From positions 1 through 64,000 of the forward strand of contig NZ_BMOY01000009.1 in the NCBI RefSeq assembly GCF_014647315.1: a stretch of 64,000 nt of DNA, in the 5' to 3' direction. The notes under the pieces were generated by a model, which searched no databases, was not told the origin of the DNA, and saw only the letters and a list, made by a program, of their open reading frames with translations. Numbering within the stretch: the first letter of the stretch is position 1; each line of letters opens with the position of its first letter. This document shows positions 36,764 through 45,547 of this stretch, piece after piece. This DNA is from Paenalicyclobacillus cellulosilyticus (GTDB lineage Bacteria > Bacillota > Bacilli > Alicyclobacillales > Alicyclobacillaceae). A program made the position numbers and the translations under genes.

Positions 36764-37330
36764 TTGTTTTTCCGCACAGTCGGAAACGATGTGCAACTTG
36801 GGTTGCTGACGGAAGTTCAAGCGGGCGCACTGTTTGCCTTGACCGATGCCTGCAGAAACCACCTTCGTCCGTGGTTGCCCTGGGTGGACGAGACGCGCAC
36901 CGTCGAGGACACGAAGGCATTCATCCGTAGGTCATTGCAACAGTTCGCGGACAACAACGGCTTTCAGGCTGGCATCTGGTACCGGGGTGAGCTGGCCGGG
37001 GTCATCGGGTTTCACTACTTGGATTGGACGAATCGCCGGACCGAGATAGGTTACTGGCTCGCGGAACACCTGCAGGGGCGCGGCATCATGACCATGGCCT
37101 GCCGGGAGATGGTGGACATTGCCTTGCGGGATTACGGTCTCCACCGTGTGGAGATCCGGGTGGCAGCAGAGAACCGGAAGAGCCGGGCCATCCCCGAGCG
37201 GCTGGGCTTTGTGCAGGAGGGCGTTCTGCGCCAAGCCGCGTGGCTCTATGACCGCTATGTCGACGTGATCGTATACAGTATGCTGAAACGCGATTGGGAG
37301 ATGGTGTCGCCCCAGGAGGTCGAACGATGA
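36764..37330 (+). CDS. GNAT acetyltransferase, RimJ/RimL (YdaF-like) type
   Basis: A 188-residue N-acetyltransferase similar to Bacillus YdaF. Conserved parts are TEIGYWLAEHLQGRGIMT (the acetyl-CoA-binding QGRG loop), NRKSRAIPERLGF and a C-terminal VYSMLKRDWE. YdaF-like enzymes acetylate protein N-termini or ribosomal proteins. GGAGGGG at 36750-36756 is 7 nt before TTG 36764, which also gives an N-terminus like the family (FFRTVGND). A small membrane-protein gene starts on an ATGA overlap with its stop. Confidence 0.82.
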   Translation: MFFRTVGNDVQLGLLTEVQAGALFALTDACRNHLRPWLPWVDETRTVEDTKAFIRRSLQQFADNNGFQAGIWYRGELAGVIGFHYLDWTNRRTEIGYWLAEHLQGRGIMTMACREMVDIALRDYGLHRVEIRVAAENRKSRAIPERLGFVQEGVLRQAAWLYDRYVDVIVYSMLKRDWEMVSPQEVER

Positions 37331-37584
37331 AAGTTCCTTCATTGTCTCAGTGGGCGGTTGGGGTGATGGCCCTGATCATGACCTTCATGCAGATTCCTTT
37401 TCCCATTTCGTGGCGCTTCTTGCTCCAGCTAAGCCGACCGCCCATCGCGAAGGATTACGTGCTGCCTGGTGACCATTTTGATCAAAAGACCATGGATCAA
37501 ATCAAGAAGGACCTTCAGCAGTATGGTACGTTTGGCATGCCACTCGACCTGGGGTCTCCTTCACGGCCCATATTCAACCGATGA
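37327..37584 (+). CDS. Hypothetical small membrane-anchored protein
   Basis: An 85-residue protein with one N-terminal hydrophobic segment (about residues 8-36) and a short polar C-terminal part. The polar part includes AKDYVLPGDHFDQKT and a charged helix. ATG 37327 overlaps the acetyltransferase stop, with AGGAGG 7 nt upstream, so it is translationally coupled to it. I do not recognise a family. Its 3' end overlaps the end of the convergent gene by 11 nt. Confidence 0.55.
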   Translation: MKVPSLSQWAVGVMALIMTFMQIPFPISWRFLLQLSRPPIAKDYVLPGDHFDQKTMDQIKKDLQQYGTFGMPLDLGSPSRPIFNR

Positions 37585-37903
37585 CATCCTCGCGCAGGAT
37601 GTCGGCGACCCATTCCACAAAGTCGTCCGCAGCCCCCCAGTCGAGGTTGAAGATGAGGCCCTCTGAGCTGCCGGTGGCGATGGCGCGCACCTGGGTCGTG
37701 CCGGAAAGGTTGTCGGCGATCACGATGAGCGCGGCGCGGTTTTTCGTCCGAAAGAAATAGCGTTCGAAGATCAAGGTACCGATGCCGCGGCCGCCGCCGA
37801 GATCGTGCAACTCTTCATGCACCAGGTCGGCATCGAGGTTGTCGCGCACCTTCGCGAGCGCGTCTGCCGGCGGCAATTGGACAGAGAATTCGAGCTTCGC
37901 CAA
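37574..37903 (-). CDS. Conserved hypothetical protein (possibly DUF6054)
   Basis: A 109-residue soluble protein starting AKLEFSVQLPPADALAKV, with VHEELHDLGGG and an FERYFFRTKNRAALIVIADN segment. The overall pattern recalls small Firmicutes proteins filed as DUF6054, but I cannot confirm that without a search. TTG 37903 is placed 10 nt after AAAGGA; longer in-frame starts lack a binding site. The function is unknown. Confidence 0.5.
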   Translation of the reverse strand: MAKLEFSVQLPPADALAKVRDNLDADLVHEELHDLGGGRGIGTLIFERYFFRTKNRAALIVIADNLSGTTQVRAIATGSSEGLIFNLDWGAADDFVEWVADILREDVIG

Positions 37904-38179
37904 GGGAAATCCGTCCTTTCGCAGCAAGATATACGCACGCCGTTGAACCACCCGGCTTGTTGCGGCGAGCCATGGTCAAACAGACTAGACAGATCATATC
38001 ATTCGTTCTATTCTTCGTGTATGTATGATGTGTCAGATACGCAAGTCAAGCAACATGATTCGCTTGGGACATCGTCCTTGGCGAAAGGCGTCGAAGAACG
38101 TGTCACTCACGATGACCCGAACGTTTGCCGCACACAGTACAGGAAGCCGGCCGTGCAAAAGATGTGAGGTGATCAGCCT
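37904..38179. other. Gap upstream of the ABC exporter genes
   Basis: The region 37990-38160 is clearly more AT-rich than its surroundings and presumably contains the divergent promoters. I see no convincing hexamer pair and no gene. Short plus-strand frames here have no ribosome binding site or family resemblance. Confidence 0.4.
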
Positions 38180-40039
38180 GTGGCCGAGGATCAAAACCCA
38201 TCGGTGTCCAACACCCGGGTGTTGTTACGCTTGCTCCAGTGGGCCGGCCCCTACCGTTGGCACTACGCGCTGCTCGGCCTGTTGGCATTCCTCGTCGCGG
38301 CTTTGTACATTGTGGACTTACAGATTATCCGTCTGATGGTCAATGCCCTGCTGCAGGGCCATCGCGCACGTCTCCTGCGGCTATTGCTTTGGGGGCTCGG
38401 GTTGGTGGCCGTCGTGAACCTGTTGACGCTGGGCGCGGACGTGCTGAAGGCCTGGGTCGGCGTGAAGGCGACCGAGCGCCTGCAGCGCGAAATGTTCGCC
38501 CGCGCCTTGGCGGCGCCGTTGCGGAACCTCCACGCGTTGCACAGCGCGGATCTTTACAATCGCATCCAGGATTCGGCCGCCACCGCCCAGTCGGCCATCA
38601 GCCAGCACCTAGCCGCCATCGTGCGGAACTTCGCGCAGGCCGTCTTCGCCGTCACCTACCTTTTGCTGTTGAACCCAGTGTTGGCGCTCGGCTGCATCGC
38701 CATGGGCATCGGCCTGCCGCTGGCGGTGGCGCCGGGGATGAAGCGCCTCGGCGTGCTGTACTGGCAGCGGCAGGTGGCGTTGACGAAGGAGCAGGCCGCC
38801 GTGCAAGAGAGCGTCCAAGCGGCCGAGTTCCTGCTCGGGCAGGGGTTGGCGGAGCGCGCGGTGGAGCGGTACATGACCCGTTCCGGCGAGCGGTTGCGCC
38901 GTCATCGCCGCGTGGCGTGGGGAGAGGGGTTTGCGTACCGCTCCTGGCCGCTCATTTTCTTGGTCGGTTTCATCTACACCCTCGGCGTCGGCGGCTGGAT
39001 GGTGGCGCGCCACTGGCTCGATGTGGGCGCGGTCATCGCCAGCATGTTGACCTTCGCCAATCTCACCAATCCCATGATGTCGTTTGCGATGATTTGGCCC
39101 CAGTTCATGAACGCGTTGGTGCAGGCCCGGCGGGCGTTTGCAATCGTCGATCTCCCTGCGGAGCACGCGGCGCAGGACGCGGGTCCGCCCGGGGCGCCCC
39201 AAGCCAGCGCGGCCAGCGTATCCCCGGCCTTGCGCATCACCCCCATCCCGCGCGCATGGGCGGAGCGCGACATCATGTTTGACCGCGTGTCCTTCCGCTA
39301 CCGCCCGGATCAAGAGCAGCCGGTGCTCGACGCGGTGTCTCTGTGCATTCCCGCGGGGCGGACGACGGCGCTCGTCGGCCCGAGCGGCAGCGGCAAGAGC
39401 ACCTTGGTGCAGCTGCTGATGCGCCTTTACGATCCCGATACCGGCCGGATCCTCGTCGGCGATTGGAATCTGGCGGAGTGGGACCCGCGCGCCTGGCGGC
39501 TTCTGCTCGGCTATGTGCCGCAGGATGCGCTCCTCCTCAGCGGCACGCTCTACGACAACATACTCGTGGCCAAGCCGGACGCTACCCGGGAGGAGGTGTG
39601 GCGTGCGGCGGAGCTCGCCCGGGTGGACGAGTTTGCCGCCCGCCTGCCGCAGGGGTTCGATACGCCGGTCGGCGAGCGGGGGATGCTGTTGTCCGGCGGG
39701 CAGCGGCAGCGGCTCGCGCTGGCGCGCGCCCTGCTGCGCGATCCGCCCATCCTCCTCCTCGACGAGCCAACCTCCGCCCTGGACAGCGAAAACGAGGCGC
39801 TGGTGCAAGCAGCCCTCGAACGGTCGGCGCGCGGCCGCACCACCCTCCTCATTGCCCACCGGCTGACGACGGTGCGCGGCGCCCACCAGATTGTGTGCAT
39901 GGCGCAGGGCCGCATCGTCGAAACCGGGCGGCACGAGGAGCTCTTGGCCCGGCGCGGGCTGTACTGGTCGCTGTATACCGGCGGAGACGCGGACGCCGGC
40001 GCGGCACCGGCGGCCCAGGCGGCGGCGGAATCCAGTTAA
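38180..40039 (+). CDS. ABC exporter half-transporter (membrane plus ATPase domain)
   Basis: A 619-residue protein with a six-helix type I exporter domain (about 20-320) and an ATPase domain (about 365-600). Walker A is GPSGSGKST (about 400-408), the signature is LSGGQRQRLALARAL, Walker B is ILLLDEPTSALD with the catalytic glutamate, and the H-loop is IAHRLTT. An Ala-rich linker joins the domains. GTG 38180 has GAGGTGA 7 nt upstream. A second half-transporter begins 22 bp later, so the pair probably works as a heterodimer, exporting a lipid, peptide or drug. Confidence 0.9.
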   Translation: MAEDQNPSVSNTRVLLRLLQWAGPYRWHYALLGLLAFLVAALYIVDLQIIRLMVNALLQGHRARLLRLLLWGLGLVAVVNLLTLGADVLKAWVGVKATERLQREMFARALAAPLRNLHALHSADLYNRIQDSAATAQSAISQHLAAIVRNFAQAVFAVTYLLLLNPVLALGCIAMGIGLPLAVAPGMKRLGVLYWQRQVALTKEQAAVQESVQAAEFLLGQGLAERAVERYMTRSGERLRRHRRVAWGEGFAYRSWPLIFLVGFIYTLGVGGWMVARHWLDVGAVIASMLTFANLTNPMMSFAMIWPQFMNALVQARRAFAIVDLPAEHAAQDAGPPGAPQASAASVSPALRITPIPRAWAERDIMFDRVSFRYRPDQEQPVLDAVSLCIPAGRTTALVGPSGSGKSTLVQLLMRLYDPDTGRILVGDWNLAEWDPRAWRLLLGYVPQDALLLSGTLYDNILVAKPDATREEVWRAAELARVDEFAARLPQGFDTPVGERGMLLSGGQRQRLALARALLRDPPILLLDEPTSALDSENEALVQAALERSARGRTTLLIAHRLTTVRGAHQIVCMAQGRIVETGRHEELLARRGLYWSLYTGGDADAGAAPAAQAAAESS

Positions 40040-40060
40040 ATCATACGAGGAGGCAGAGCC

Positions 40061-42124
40061 ATGGCTTCGGTCCTCGAGCTCGGGGTGCAGCCCACGCGCA
40101 CTGCGCCGCGCGCACGTTTCGCCTCGGTGGTACAGCTGTTGTGGTCGTGCCAGCGGATCGCGTGGGTGCCGTTTGTGTTGGCCACGTTGCTCATCAGCGC
40201 GGATCTGGCGTTCAGCATCGGCATTGGCGTGGTGCAAAACGCGTTTTTCAGCCGCATGCGCCCAGGCCTCCTGCGTGAGCTGTGGTCCGTCACGGTCACG
40301 TGCGCGGCGGCCGGGTTGGCGTTGGTCTTGCTCATGGCCACCCGCCACGCGTGTTCCGCCATCGCCAACGCCATCGCCGGCAGGGAGTTGACGCGCCGGA
40401 TGCTCGTGCAGGTCCTGCGCCTCCCATTCCCGATGCTGCAGCGATGGCACGCGGCCGATCTCGTCTCGCGCATCGTCACCGACACGGCGACCGCGAACCA
40501 GCTGTTCCCGGTGCTCGTGAATGACATCCTGTACCAGGCGGTGTTGGGGATTCTGGCTCTCTGCGTGCTGTTGCGCATCCAAGTGCTGGCGGCGGTGGTG
40601 GCCGTCCTCACCGGGCCGGCCGTGTTTGTGCTCGGACGCGCGCTGGATGCGAGGGTGCGCCGGGTGTCGGAACGCATCCAGGCGGAGGACGCGGCCATGC
40701 GCACGGTGGTGTTGGAGTCGTTGCAGGCGCTGCCGACCGTCAAGGCGTATCACCTGGAGCAGCGCGCGGTGGAAACGTTTCTGCGCCACCGGCAGGCGCA
40801 GAACCGGCTCATCATCCGTCAAGCCGTCTTGCGGGCCGTGCTCAATGAGGGCGTGGGTTTCATCAACGGCACGGCGCAGATGGCGGCGGCTGGCATGATT
40901 CTCCTCTCGGCCATGAAGCTCAGCATGGGACCCGGCCAGGTGATGACGTTCATCGTCCTGATGGAGAGCGTGCAAGGTCCGTTTGGCCGCATCTCCACCG
41001 CCTGGAACGAACTGCAGACGGCCATCGGCGCCGCACAACGGGTGTTGGCGGTGATGCCGCGGCGAGAGGAAGCCGCAGCAGGCGCGTCCGGCACGGCGGA
41101 TACGCGCGGGCTGCAAGGGGGCGTCCCGGTCGCACAGACGGGCCAAGCCGATACGGCGGACGGCGTCGCGTGGCTGGTCCAGACGGACGGTTCAGGGGTA
41201 GCTGGGGACGGTGAGGCGGTGGTCGCACGAACGGCGGAGGAGATCGTGATTTCCGTGTTCGGCTTGGTGTACACGCCAGGCTGGGAGGTGGCGGAACACG
41301 GGGAGCCCGGCGATGCGTTGAACGGTGCGTCTGGTGGGGAGCCTGGCAGGGAGGCCGCGGCCGAACATGGCGCACGGGCGGCGGCCGCCTTGGGCGCGGC
41401 GCCCTTGTTCGACGGACTGTCGCTCTCTGTCCGCCGCGGCGAGTTGGTGGCCATCGTCGGCGCGAGCGGGGCGGGCAAAACCACCCTGGCGCGGCTCATC
41501 TGCGGCTTGTATCGCCCGCAGGCCGGGGCGGTTCGCGTCTGCGGGCGCGATCCGTACACCGACCCGCAGGTGCGCCGCCAGATTGCGTACGTGCCGCAGA
41601 CCCCGGTCATCCTCAGCGAGTCCGTGCGCCAAAACATCGCACTCGGCCGGCCGGACGCGACGGATGAGGAGATCGTCGCCGCCGCCGAAGCGGCACAGGC
41701 GCACGCGTTCATCTCGGCGCTGCCGGAACGGTACGACACGGTGATTGGCGAGCAGGGCATAGGCCTCTCCGGCGGGCAGCGGCAGCGGATCGCCATCGCC
41801 CGCGCTCTGCTGCAGCAGGCGCCGGTACTCATCCTCGACGAGCCCACCTCGGCGCTGGATATGGAAACCGAGCGCGCCGTCGCCCAGGCCGTCTTCACGC
41901 GGCGCGGCGACCGGGCGACCATCGTCATCGCGCACCGGTTATCCACCGTGCAGGCGGCGGATCGCATCGTCGTGCTGGAGCGCGGGCGCATCGTGGAAGA
42001 GGGGCGGCATGAGGAACTGCTCGCCCGCGGCGGGGCGTACGCGCGGCTGGTCGCGGCGCAGGCGGAGGTGGCGGATGCCAGAGCGGACACAGCGAGGCAG
42101 GCAGACGCGCACGCGGGGACGTGA
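40061..42124 (+). CDS. ABC exporter half-transporter with an insertion in the ATPase domain
   Basis: A 687-residue partner of the preceding gene: six-helix exporter domain (about 25-320), then an Ala/Gly-rich linker and an ATPase domain. Walker A is GASGAGKTT (about 467), the signature is LSGGQRQRIAIARAL, Walker B is VLILDEPTSALD and the H-loop is IAHRLST. Both proteins keep the catalytic glutamate, so neither ATP site looks degenerate. Unusually, about 35 low-complexity residues separate the first beta strand (VFGLVYTPG) from PLFDGLSLSVRRGE, where the A-loop region is normally compact. GAGGAGG precedes ATG 40061. Confidence 0.88.
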   Translation: MASVLELGVQPTRTAPRARFASVVQLLWSCQRIAWVPFVLATLLISADLAFSIGIGVVQNAFFSRMRPGLLRELWSVTVTCAAAGLALVLLMATRHACSAIANAIAGRELTRRMLVQVLRLPFPMLQRWHAADLVSRIVTDTATANQLFPVLVNDILYQAVLGILALCVLLRIQVLAAVVAVLTGPAVFVLGRALDARVRRVSERIQAEDAAMRTVVLESLQALPTVKAYHLEQRAVETFLRHRQAQNRLIIRQAVLRAVLNEGVGFINGTAQMAAAGMILLSAMKLSMGPGQVMTFIVLMESVQGPFGRISTAWNELQTAIGAAQRVLAVMPRREEAAAGASGTADTRGLQGGVPVAQTGQADTADGVAWLVQTDGSGVAGDGEAVVARTAEEIVISVFGLVYTPGWEVAEHGEPGDALNGASGGEPGREAAAEHGARAAAALGAAPLFDGLSLSVRRGELVAIVGASGAGKTTLARLICGLYRPQAGAVRVCGRDPYTDPQVRRQIAYVPQTPVILSESVRQNIALGRPDATDEEIVAAAEAAQAHAFISALPERYDTVIGEQGIGLSGGQRQRIAIARALLQQAPVLILDEPTSALDMETERAVAQAVFTRRGDRATIVIAHRLSTVQAADRIVVLERGRIVEEGRHEELLARGGAYARLVAAQAEVADARADTARQADAHAGT

Positions 42125-42170
42125 GCTTCGATCACCCTCTGCGTCACAGCTGGGACTTTGTGCATGCCCA

Positions 42171-42199
42171 TTGCTAGCTTGCGCTCTTTCTTCTACACT
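42171..42199 (+). promoter_or_regulatory. Promoter upstream of the Rpn-type nuclease gene
   Basis: TTGCTA (42171-42176) and TACACT (42194-42199) are separated by 17 nt, 20 bp before the nuclease start codon. This suggests independent transcription from the ABC genes. Confidence 0.5.
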
Positions 42200-42218
42200 G
42201 GGTGCACGAGGTGAATTC

Positions 42219-43025
42219 ATGGCCGGACAGGATGCCGTCATGAAAGCTCTGACGCGGGCCTTGTCAGATGGGGCCTTCGATGTTTTGGGTGTGCGCGGTG
42301 TGGAACTACAAGAACCGTTGCCGACAGAATTACCTGCGCATACCCTCCGGATTGACAAGGCGTGGCGCATGCGGGACGGGCGGATCTTTCACTTAGAGTT
42401 CCAAAGTACGCGGGAGCCGACGCTGCATCGCTTTTTCGAGTATGATGTGCGCTTGGCCCGTGCGTACAAGGCCGATGTAAGGACGGTGGTATTGTATCAC
42501 AGCGGTGTAACGAGCGCACCGGAGGAACTCAACATCGGCGTTGCGATGTACCGCGTGGAAAACGTGTATTTGTCGAAGCTGGATGGGGACGAGGCACTTG
42601 CGGCCGTGGAGACGCACTTGCAGGCCGGCATGTGGGAGCCTGGCGACCGATTGCGGCTAGCGTTGGCGATGAACATGAATGTGCATGATGAGGCGCGGGC
42701 GTTCGAGCGGGTGCTGGCGTTGATACCAGCCGTGCCGGACGAGACGGAGCGCGACTTGGTGACGAGCGCCATCTTGGCCCTGGGGGATCAGACGCTGAAC
42801 GATGTCCAACGGGCGCTTTTGAGAAGGGAGTTGAGGAAAGTGTCAAAGATCGCACAGGAACTGTATCAAGAAGGACGCCAGGAAGGACGCCAAGAAGGAG
42901 CAGAGCACAAGGCCCGCGAAGTGGCGCGCAATTTGCTCGCGGAAGGTGTCCGCATCGAAGTCATCGCAAAAGCCACCGGTTTGAGCCGGGAGGAAATTGA
43001 GGCGTTGCGGCAGCAGACGTCTTGA
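42219..43025 (+). CDS. Rpn family PD-(D/E)XK nuclease-like protein
   Basis: A 268-residue protein of the recombination-promoting nuclease/putative transposase (Rpn) family. The nuclease core is visible as RIDKAWRMRDGRIFHLEFQS, which supplies the aspartate and the ExQ motif, followed by ARAYKADVRTVVLYHSG. The C-terminus has a repeated QEGR motif (QEGRQEGRQEGAEHKAREVA) and a short helical end, common in these proteins. GAGGTG is 5 nt before ATG 42219. Rpn genes spread horizontally and vary in copy number; no terminal inverted repeats or transposase are present here. Confidence 0.78.
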   Translation: MAGQDAVMKALTRALSDGAFDVLGVRGVELQEPLPTELPAHTLRIDKAWRMRDGRIFHLEFQSTREPTLHRFFEYDVRLARAYKADVRTVVLYHSGVTSAPEELNIGVAMYRVENVYLSKLDGDEALAAVETHLQAGMWEPGDRLRLALAMNMNVHDEARAFERVLALIPAVPDETERDLVTSAILALGDQTLNDVQRALLRRELRKVSKIAQELYQEGRQEGRQEGAEHKAREVARNLLAEGVRIEVIAKATGLSREEIEALRQQTS

Positions 43026-43113
43026 ACCCGGACCGCAGGCCCAAAGGCACCCGGTCAACCCGCCGGCCGAACGATGAGGTGCCGTTTCGCTGGAGAGGGG
43101 AGGAAGGACCGCC

Positions 43114-43422
43114 GTGAAAAGACCCTCGGGGACCAACCAGCCGTTGGCGCGGGTGGTGTCGCTGGACGAGGTGCGGCGGGAACGAGCAGAAAAGGAGAAG
43201 ACGGCGGACCTGCACGCCATCGCGTCCGGTCCATGGCCAAGCCGTACGCCACACCAAGAGGTCGTCATCCATCGTGCGGACAGGGTGCCAAGCGACCGGC
43301 CGCTTGGGCTTAAGGACGATGCGCTGCGTAAAGGACCGTCGTGGATCCGCGTTGGCGCCTTGGTCATGGTTTTGGTGGTCGTGGCATCGCTTTTGGTCCA
43401 AGCGCTTCTCCTTTTTATCTAG
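43114..43422 (+). CDS. Hypothetical protein with C-terminal membrane helix
   Basis: A 102-residue protein with a charged, helical N-terminal half (LDEVRRERAEKEKTADLHAI) and a single C-terminal transmembrane helix (VGALVMVLVVVASLLVQALL). It would be a tail-anchored protein facing the cytoplasm. GTG 43114 has AGGAAGGA upstream. I recognise no family; the 88-bp gap to the nuclease gene allows co-transcription. Confidence 0.5.
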   Translation: MKRPSGTNQPLARVVSLDEVRRERAEKEKTADLHAIASGPWPSRTPHQEVVIHRADRVPSDRPLGLKDDALRKGPSWIRVGALVMVLVVVASLLVQALLLFI

Positions 43423-43675
43423 GCTCTTAGCCCCTCGACCCATGCGGGGTAACCTGGTAACCTCCCATCGGCAGCACCCGCTGTGGGTGCGGGGCGTCGG
43501 CATGCAGACCTCACTGTGCCGCCCTGGAATCGGTGAAGTCCCGCGACCTACTTCTATTTTGAGGAATCTTCTAAATTGATTCGTCTACGACCTGCTGATG
43601 CTCTTGTCTTGCCGATTTGCTCATCGGTTTCGAACAAGCCAAGACGCACATCCCGCTCAGAGAGGAGAACATAAC

Positions 43676-44188
43676 GTGCAAGTGCAAGCACGCTGGCGCT
43701 GGCTGTTGCTTGTCATTCCTGTGGCATGCATGGCATTTTTCCTCGCCGACTGGCGCTACGAGGTCGCCCGGCACAGCACGCCGGAGAAGGCGCAACACCT
43801 TTTTGCCCCGACCGTCGGCCCCTTCGCGAAAGTGCACTTCGGCTCTCGCGTCGTGCTGTTTATGCCAAGCGCGGAAGACAGCGGTACGGTCGAGGCATTC
43901 CTCCTTGAGGACACATTCTGGGGATGGCGCGTCGTCTCTGCAGGTTGGGACTCCGGCGGGATGAACAGTTTTACCAGGGACGGCAGTACGTTCATCTGGG
44001 GAACAGTGGATCAATCGCTTCGTGATGTGCTGTATCACCGCGGGCACACCACGTACCACGCACACATCGCTGGCCGGGTATGGTATATGGAGGTGCCGTT
44101 CACCGAACACGTGTTCTACTACAAGGATTGGCAGGTGGTGTTGCTGGACGGAAGCAAAATCCCCTGGGCTCGTTGGACCACCACGTGA
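43676..44188 (+). CDS. Hypothetical exported or membrane-anchored protein
   Basis: A 170-residue protein with an N-terminal signal anchor (WRWLLLVIPVACMAFFLADW). The extracytoplasmic part is aromatic-rich and beta-like (AKVHFGSRVVLFMP, FWGWRVVSAGWDSGG, FIWGTVDQSLRDVLYH). No family is recognised. GAGAGGAG is 7 nt before GTG 43676. A 253-bp AT-richer gap without a gene, holding a small GCACCC/GGGTGC hairpin (43474-43490), separates it from the previous gene. Confidence 0.55.
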   Translation: MQVQARWRWLLLVIPVACMAFFLADWRYEVARHSTPEKAQHLFAPTVGPFAKVHFGSRVVLFMPSAEDSGTVEAFLLEDTFWGWRVVSAGWDSGGMNSFTRDGSTFIWGTVDQSLRDVLYHRGHTTYHAHIAGRVWYMEVPFTEHVFYYKDWQVVLLDGSKIPWARWTTT

Positions 44189-44463
44189 ATCTCCTCGTCA
44201 GTTCGCAGCCAGGCATACCCAAGCCAAACCACTATCCTCGGTAATGCTGCGTGACCTCCGTCGGTTGAGGTCTAGCATACTTTACGTTATGGCATTGCGG
44301 ACGTGACTCGGGCTCCAGAAAGCGAACCTCTCGGCGGGCGACCGGGGGAAGCCCCGCCCAAGCAGAAGTCCCGATGAGGGGAACACCTCCGTGTGGGATG
44401 CCCCGCGGGAGAGTCGCCCTCACGAGGAAACGCTCCGCCGCGGGGGTACGCTGCGCACGGGGC

Positions 44464-45255
44464 TTACGCCTGCGCCGGCTTGCCCACCAAGCCTTCCGTC
44501 GGGCTGCTCGGCGAGGCGACCGGTGTCTTCGCAATCCGTCCGGCTTTGTACGCCATCCGCCCTGCTTCCACCGCCAGCGCCATGGCGCGCGCCATGGTCA
44601 CCGGATCGCCCGCCTTGGCGATGGCCGTGTTGACGAGCACCGCGTCGGCGCCCAGTTCCATCGCCAGTGCGGCATCGGACGGCGCCCCAATCCCGGCGTC
44701 CACCACGACCGGCACCCGCCCGCCGACAGCGTCGATGACCCGCTGCAGCCGGTCCGGATCGGGCAGCCCCTGGCCGGTCCCGATGGCCGACCCGAACGGC
44801 ATGACCGTGGCGCAACCCACCTCCACCAGGCGGCGGGCGACGACGTGGTCGTCCGTCGTGTACGGGAGCACGACGAACCCTTCCTTCACCAACTGCGCCG
44901 CCGCTTCCACCGTGGCGATGGGATCGGGCAACAGCGTCCCGTCATCCGGGATGACCTCCAGCTTCACCCAGTTCGAGAGCCCGGCCGCGCGCGCCAAGCG
45001 GGCGGTGCGAATGGCCTCTTCCGCCGTGTGGCAGCCGGCCGTATTGGGGAGCAGGAAGTAGCGGTTGAGGTCGATGTAGTCGAGGAGCGACTCCTCGCGC
45101 CGGTCAAGGTTCACCCGCCGCACGGCGACGGTGACAATCTCCGCCCCCGATGCCGCGAGCGCCTCTTTCATCAACTGAAACGTCGCGTATTTGCCGGTCC
45201 CCACCATCAGGCGGGATCGAAAGGTACGGCCGGCGATGGTCAACAGGTCGGACAT
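44464..45255 (-). CDS. thiG: Thiazole synthase
   Basis: A 263-residue TIM-barrel enzyme that builds the thiazole phosphate of thiamine from deoxyxylulose phosphate, dehydroglycine and the ThiS thiocarboxylate. Motifs are [20 protein letters not shown], the Schiff-base lysine in [21 protein letters not shown] and [22 protein letters not shown] precedes ATG 45255. It is the last gene of the minus-strand thi operon, 87 bp after thiS. The 275 bp between its stop and the next gene hold nothing I can identify. Confidence 0.95.
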   Translation of the reverse strand: MSDLLTIAGRTFRSRLMVGTGKYATFQLMKEALAASGAEIVTVAVRRVNLDRREESLLDYIDLNRYFLLPNTAGCHTAEEAIRTARLARAAGLSNWVKLEVIPDDGTLLPDPIATVEAAAQLVKEGFVVLPYTTDDHVVARRLVEVGCATVMPFGSAIGTGQGLPDPDRLQRVIDAVGGRVPVVVDAGIGAPSDAALAMELGADAVLVNTAIAKAGDPVTMARAMALAVEAGRMAYKAGRIAKTPVASPSSPTEGLVGKPAQA

Positions 45256-45342
45256 GGGGGTCCCTCCTTGTGGCGTGAAGACGTCATGCTTGACGCTGCC
45301 GGCGCGCCGCCCTCTTTGGCTTACGCGGCAGCGCGGCGGGGC

Positions 45343-45543
45343 TCAGCCGCCGCCGACGAAGCGGACGATTTCCAGTGCATCGCCTGGTTGCAAGGCGTGC
45401 GTTGGGAACCGCTCACGCTCGACAATCTCGCCGTTGCACTCGACCGCAACCCGTTCATGGCCAAGATCCAGGTGTTCCAACAGCTGCGCAACGGTGAGCC
45501 CGTCCGGCACCTCGCGCGCCTGACCGTTGATGACGAGTTGCAC
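45343..45543 (-). CDS. thiS: Sulfur carrier protein ThiS
   Basis: A 66-residue beta-grasp protein starting VQLVINGQAREVPDGLTV and ending FVGGG. The C-terminal Gly-Gly is adenylated by ThiF and thiocarboxylated to donate sulfur to ThiG. GTG 45543 is 10 nt after an AAGGAGG that lies inside the end of thiO. Length and both termini match the family. Confidence 0.92.
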   Translation of the reverse strand: MQLVINGQAREVPDGLTVAQLLEHLDLGHERVAVECNGEIVERERFPTHALQPGDALEIVRFVGGG

Positions 45544-45547
45544 CGTG

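Noticed and set aside
38609-41146. An 845-codon minus-strand open frame
   Set aside because: It is antisense to the two ABC exporter genes, which have complete Walker, signature and membrane-domain motifs. The minus-strand product has no recognisable family.
42219-43025. The Rpn gene as part of an insertion sequence
   Set aside because: No flanking inverted repeats, target-site duplication or DDE transposase could be found.
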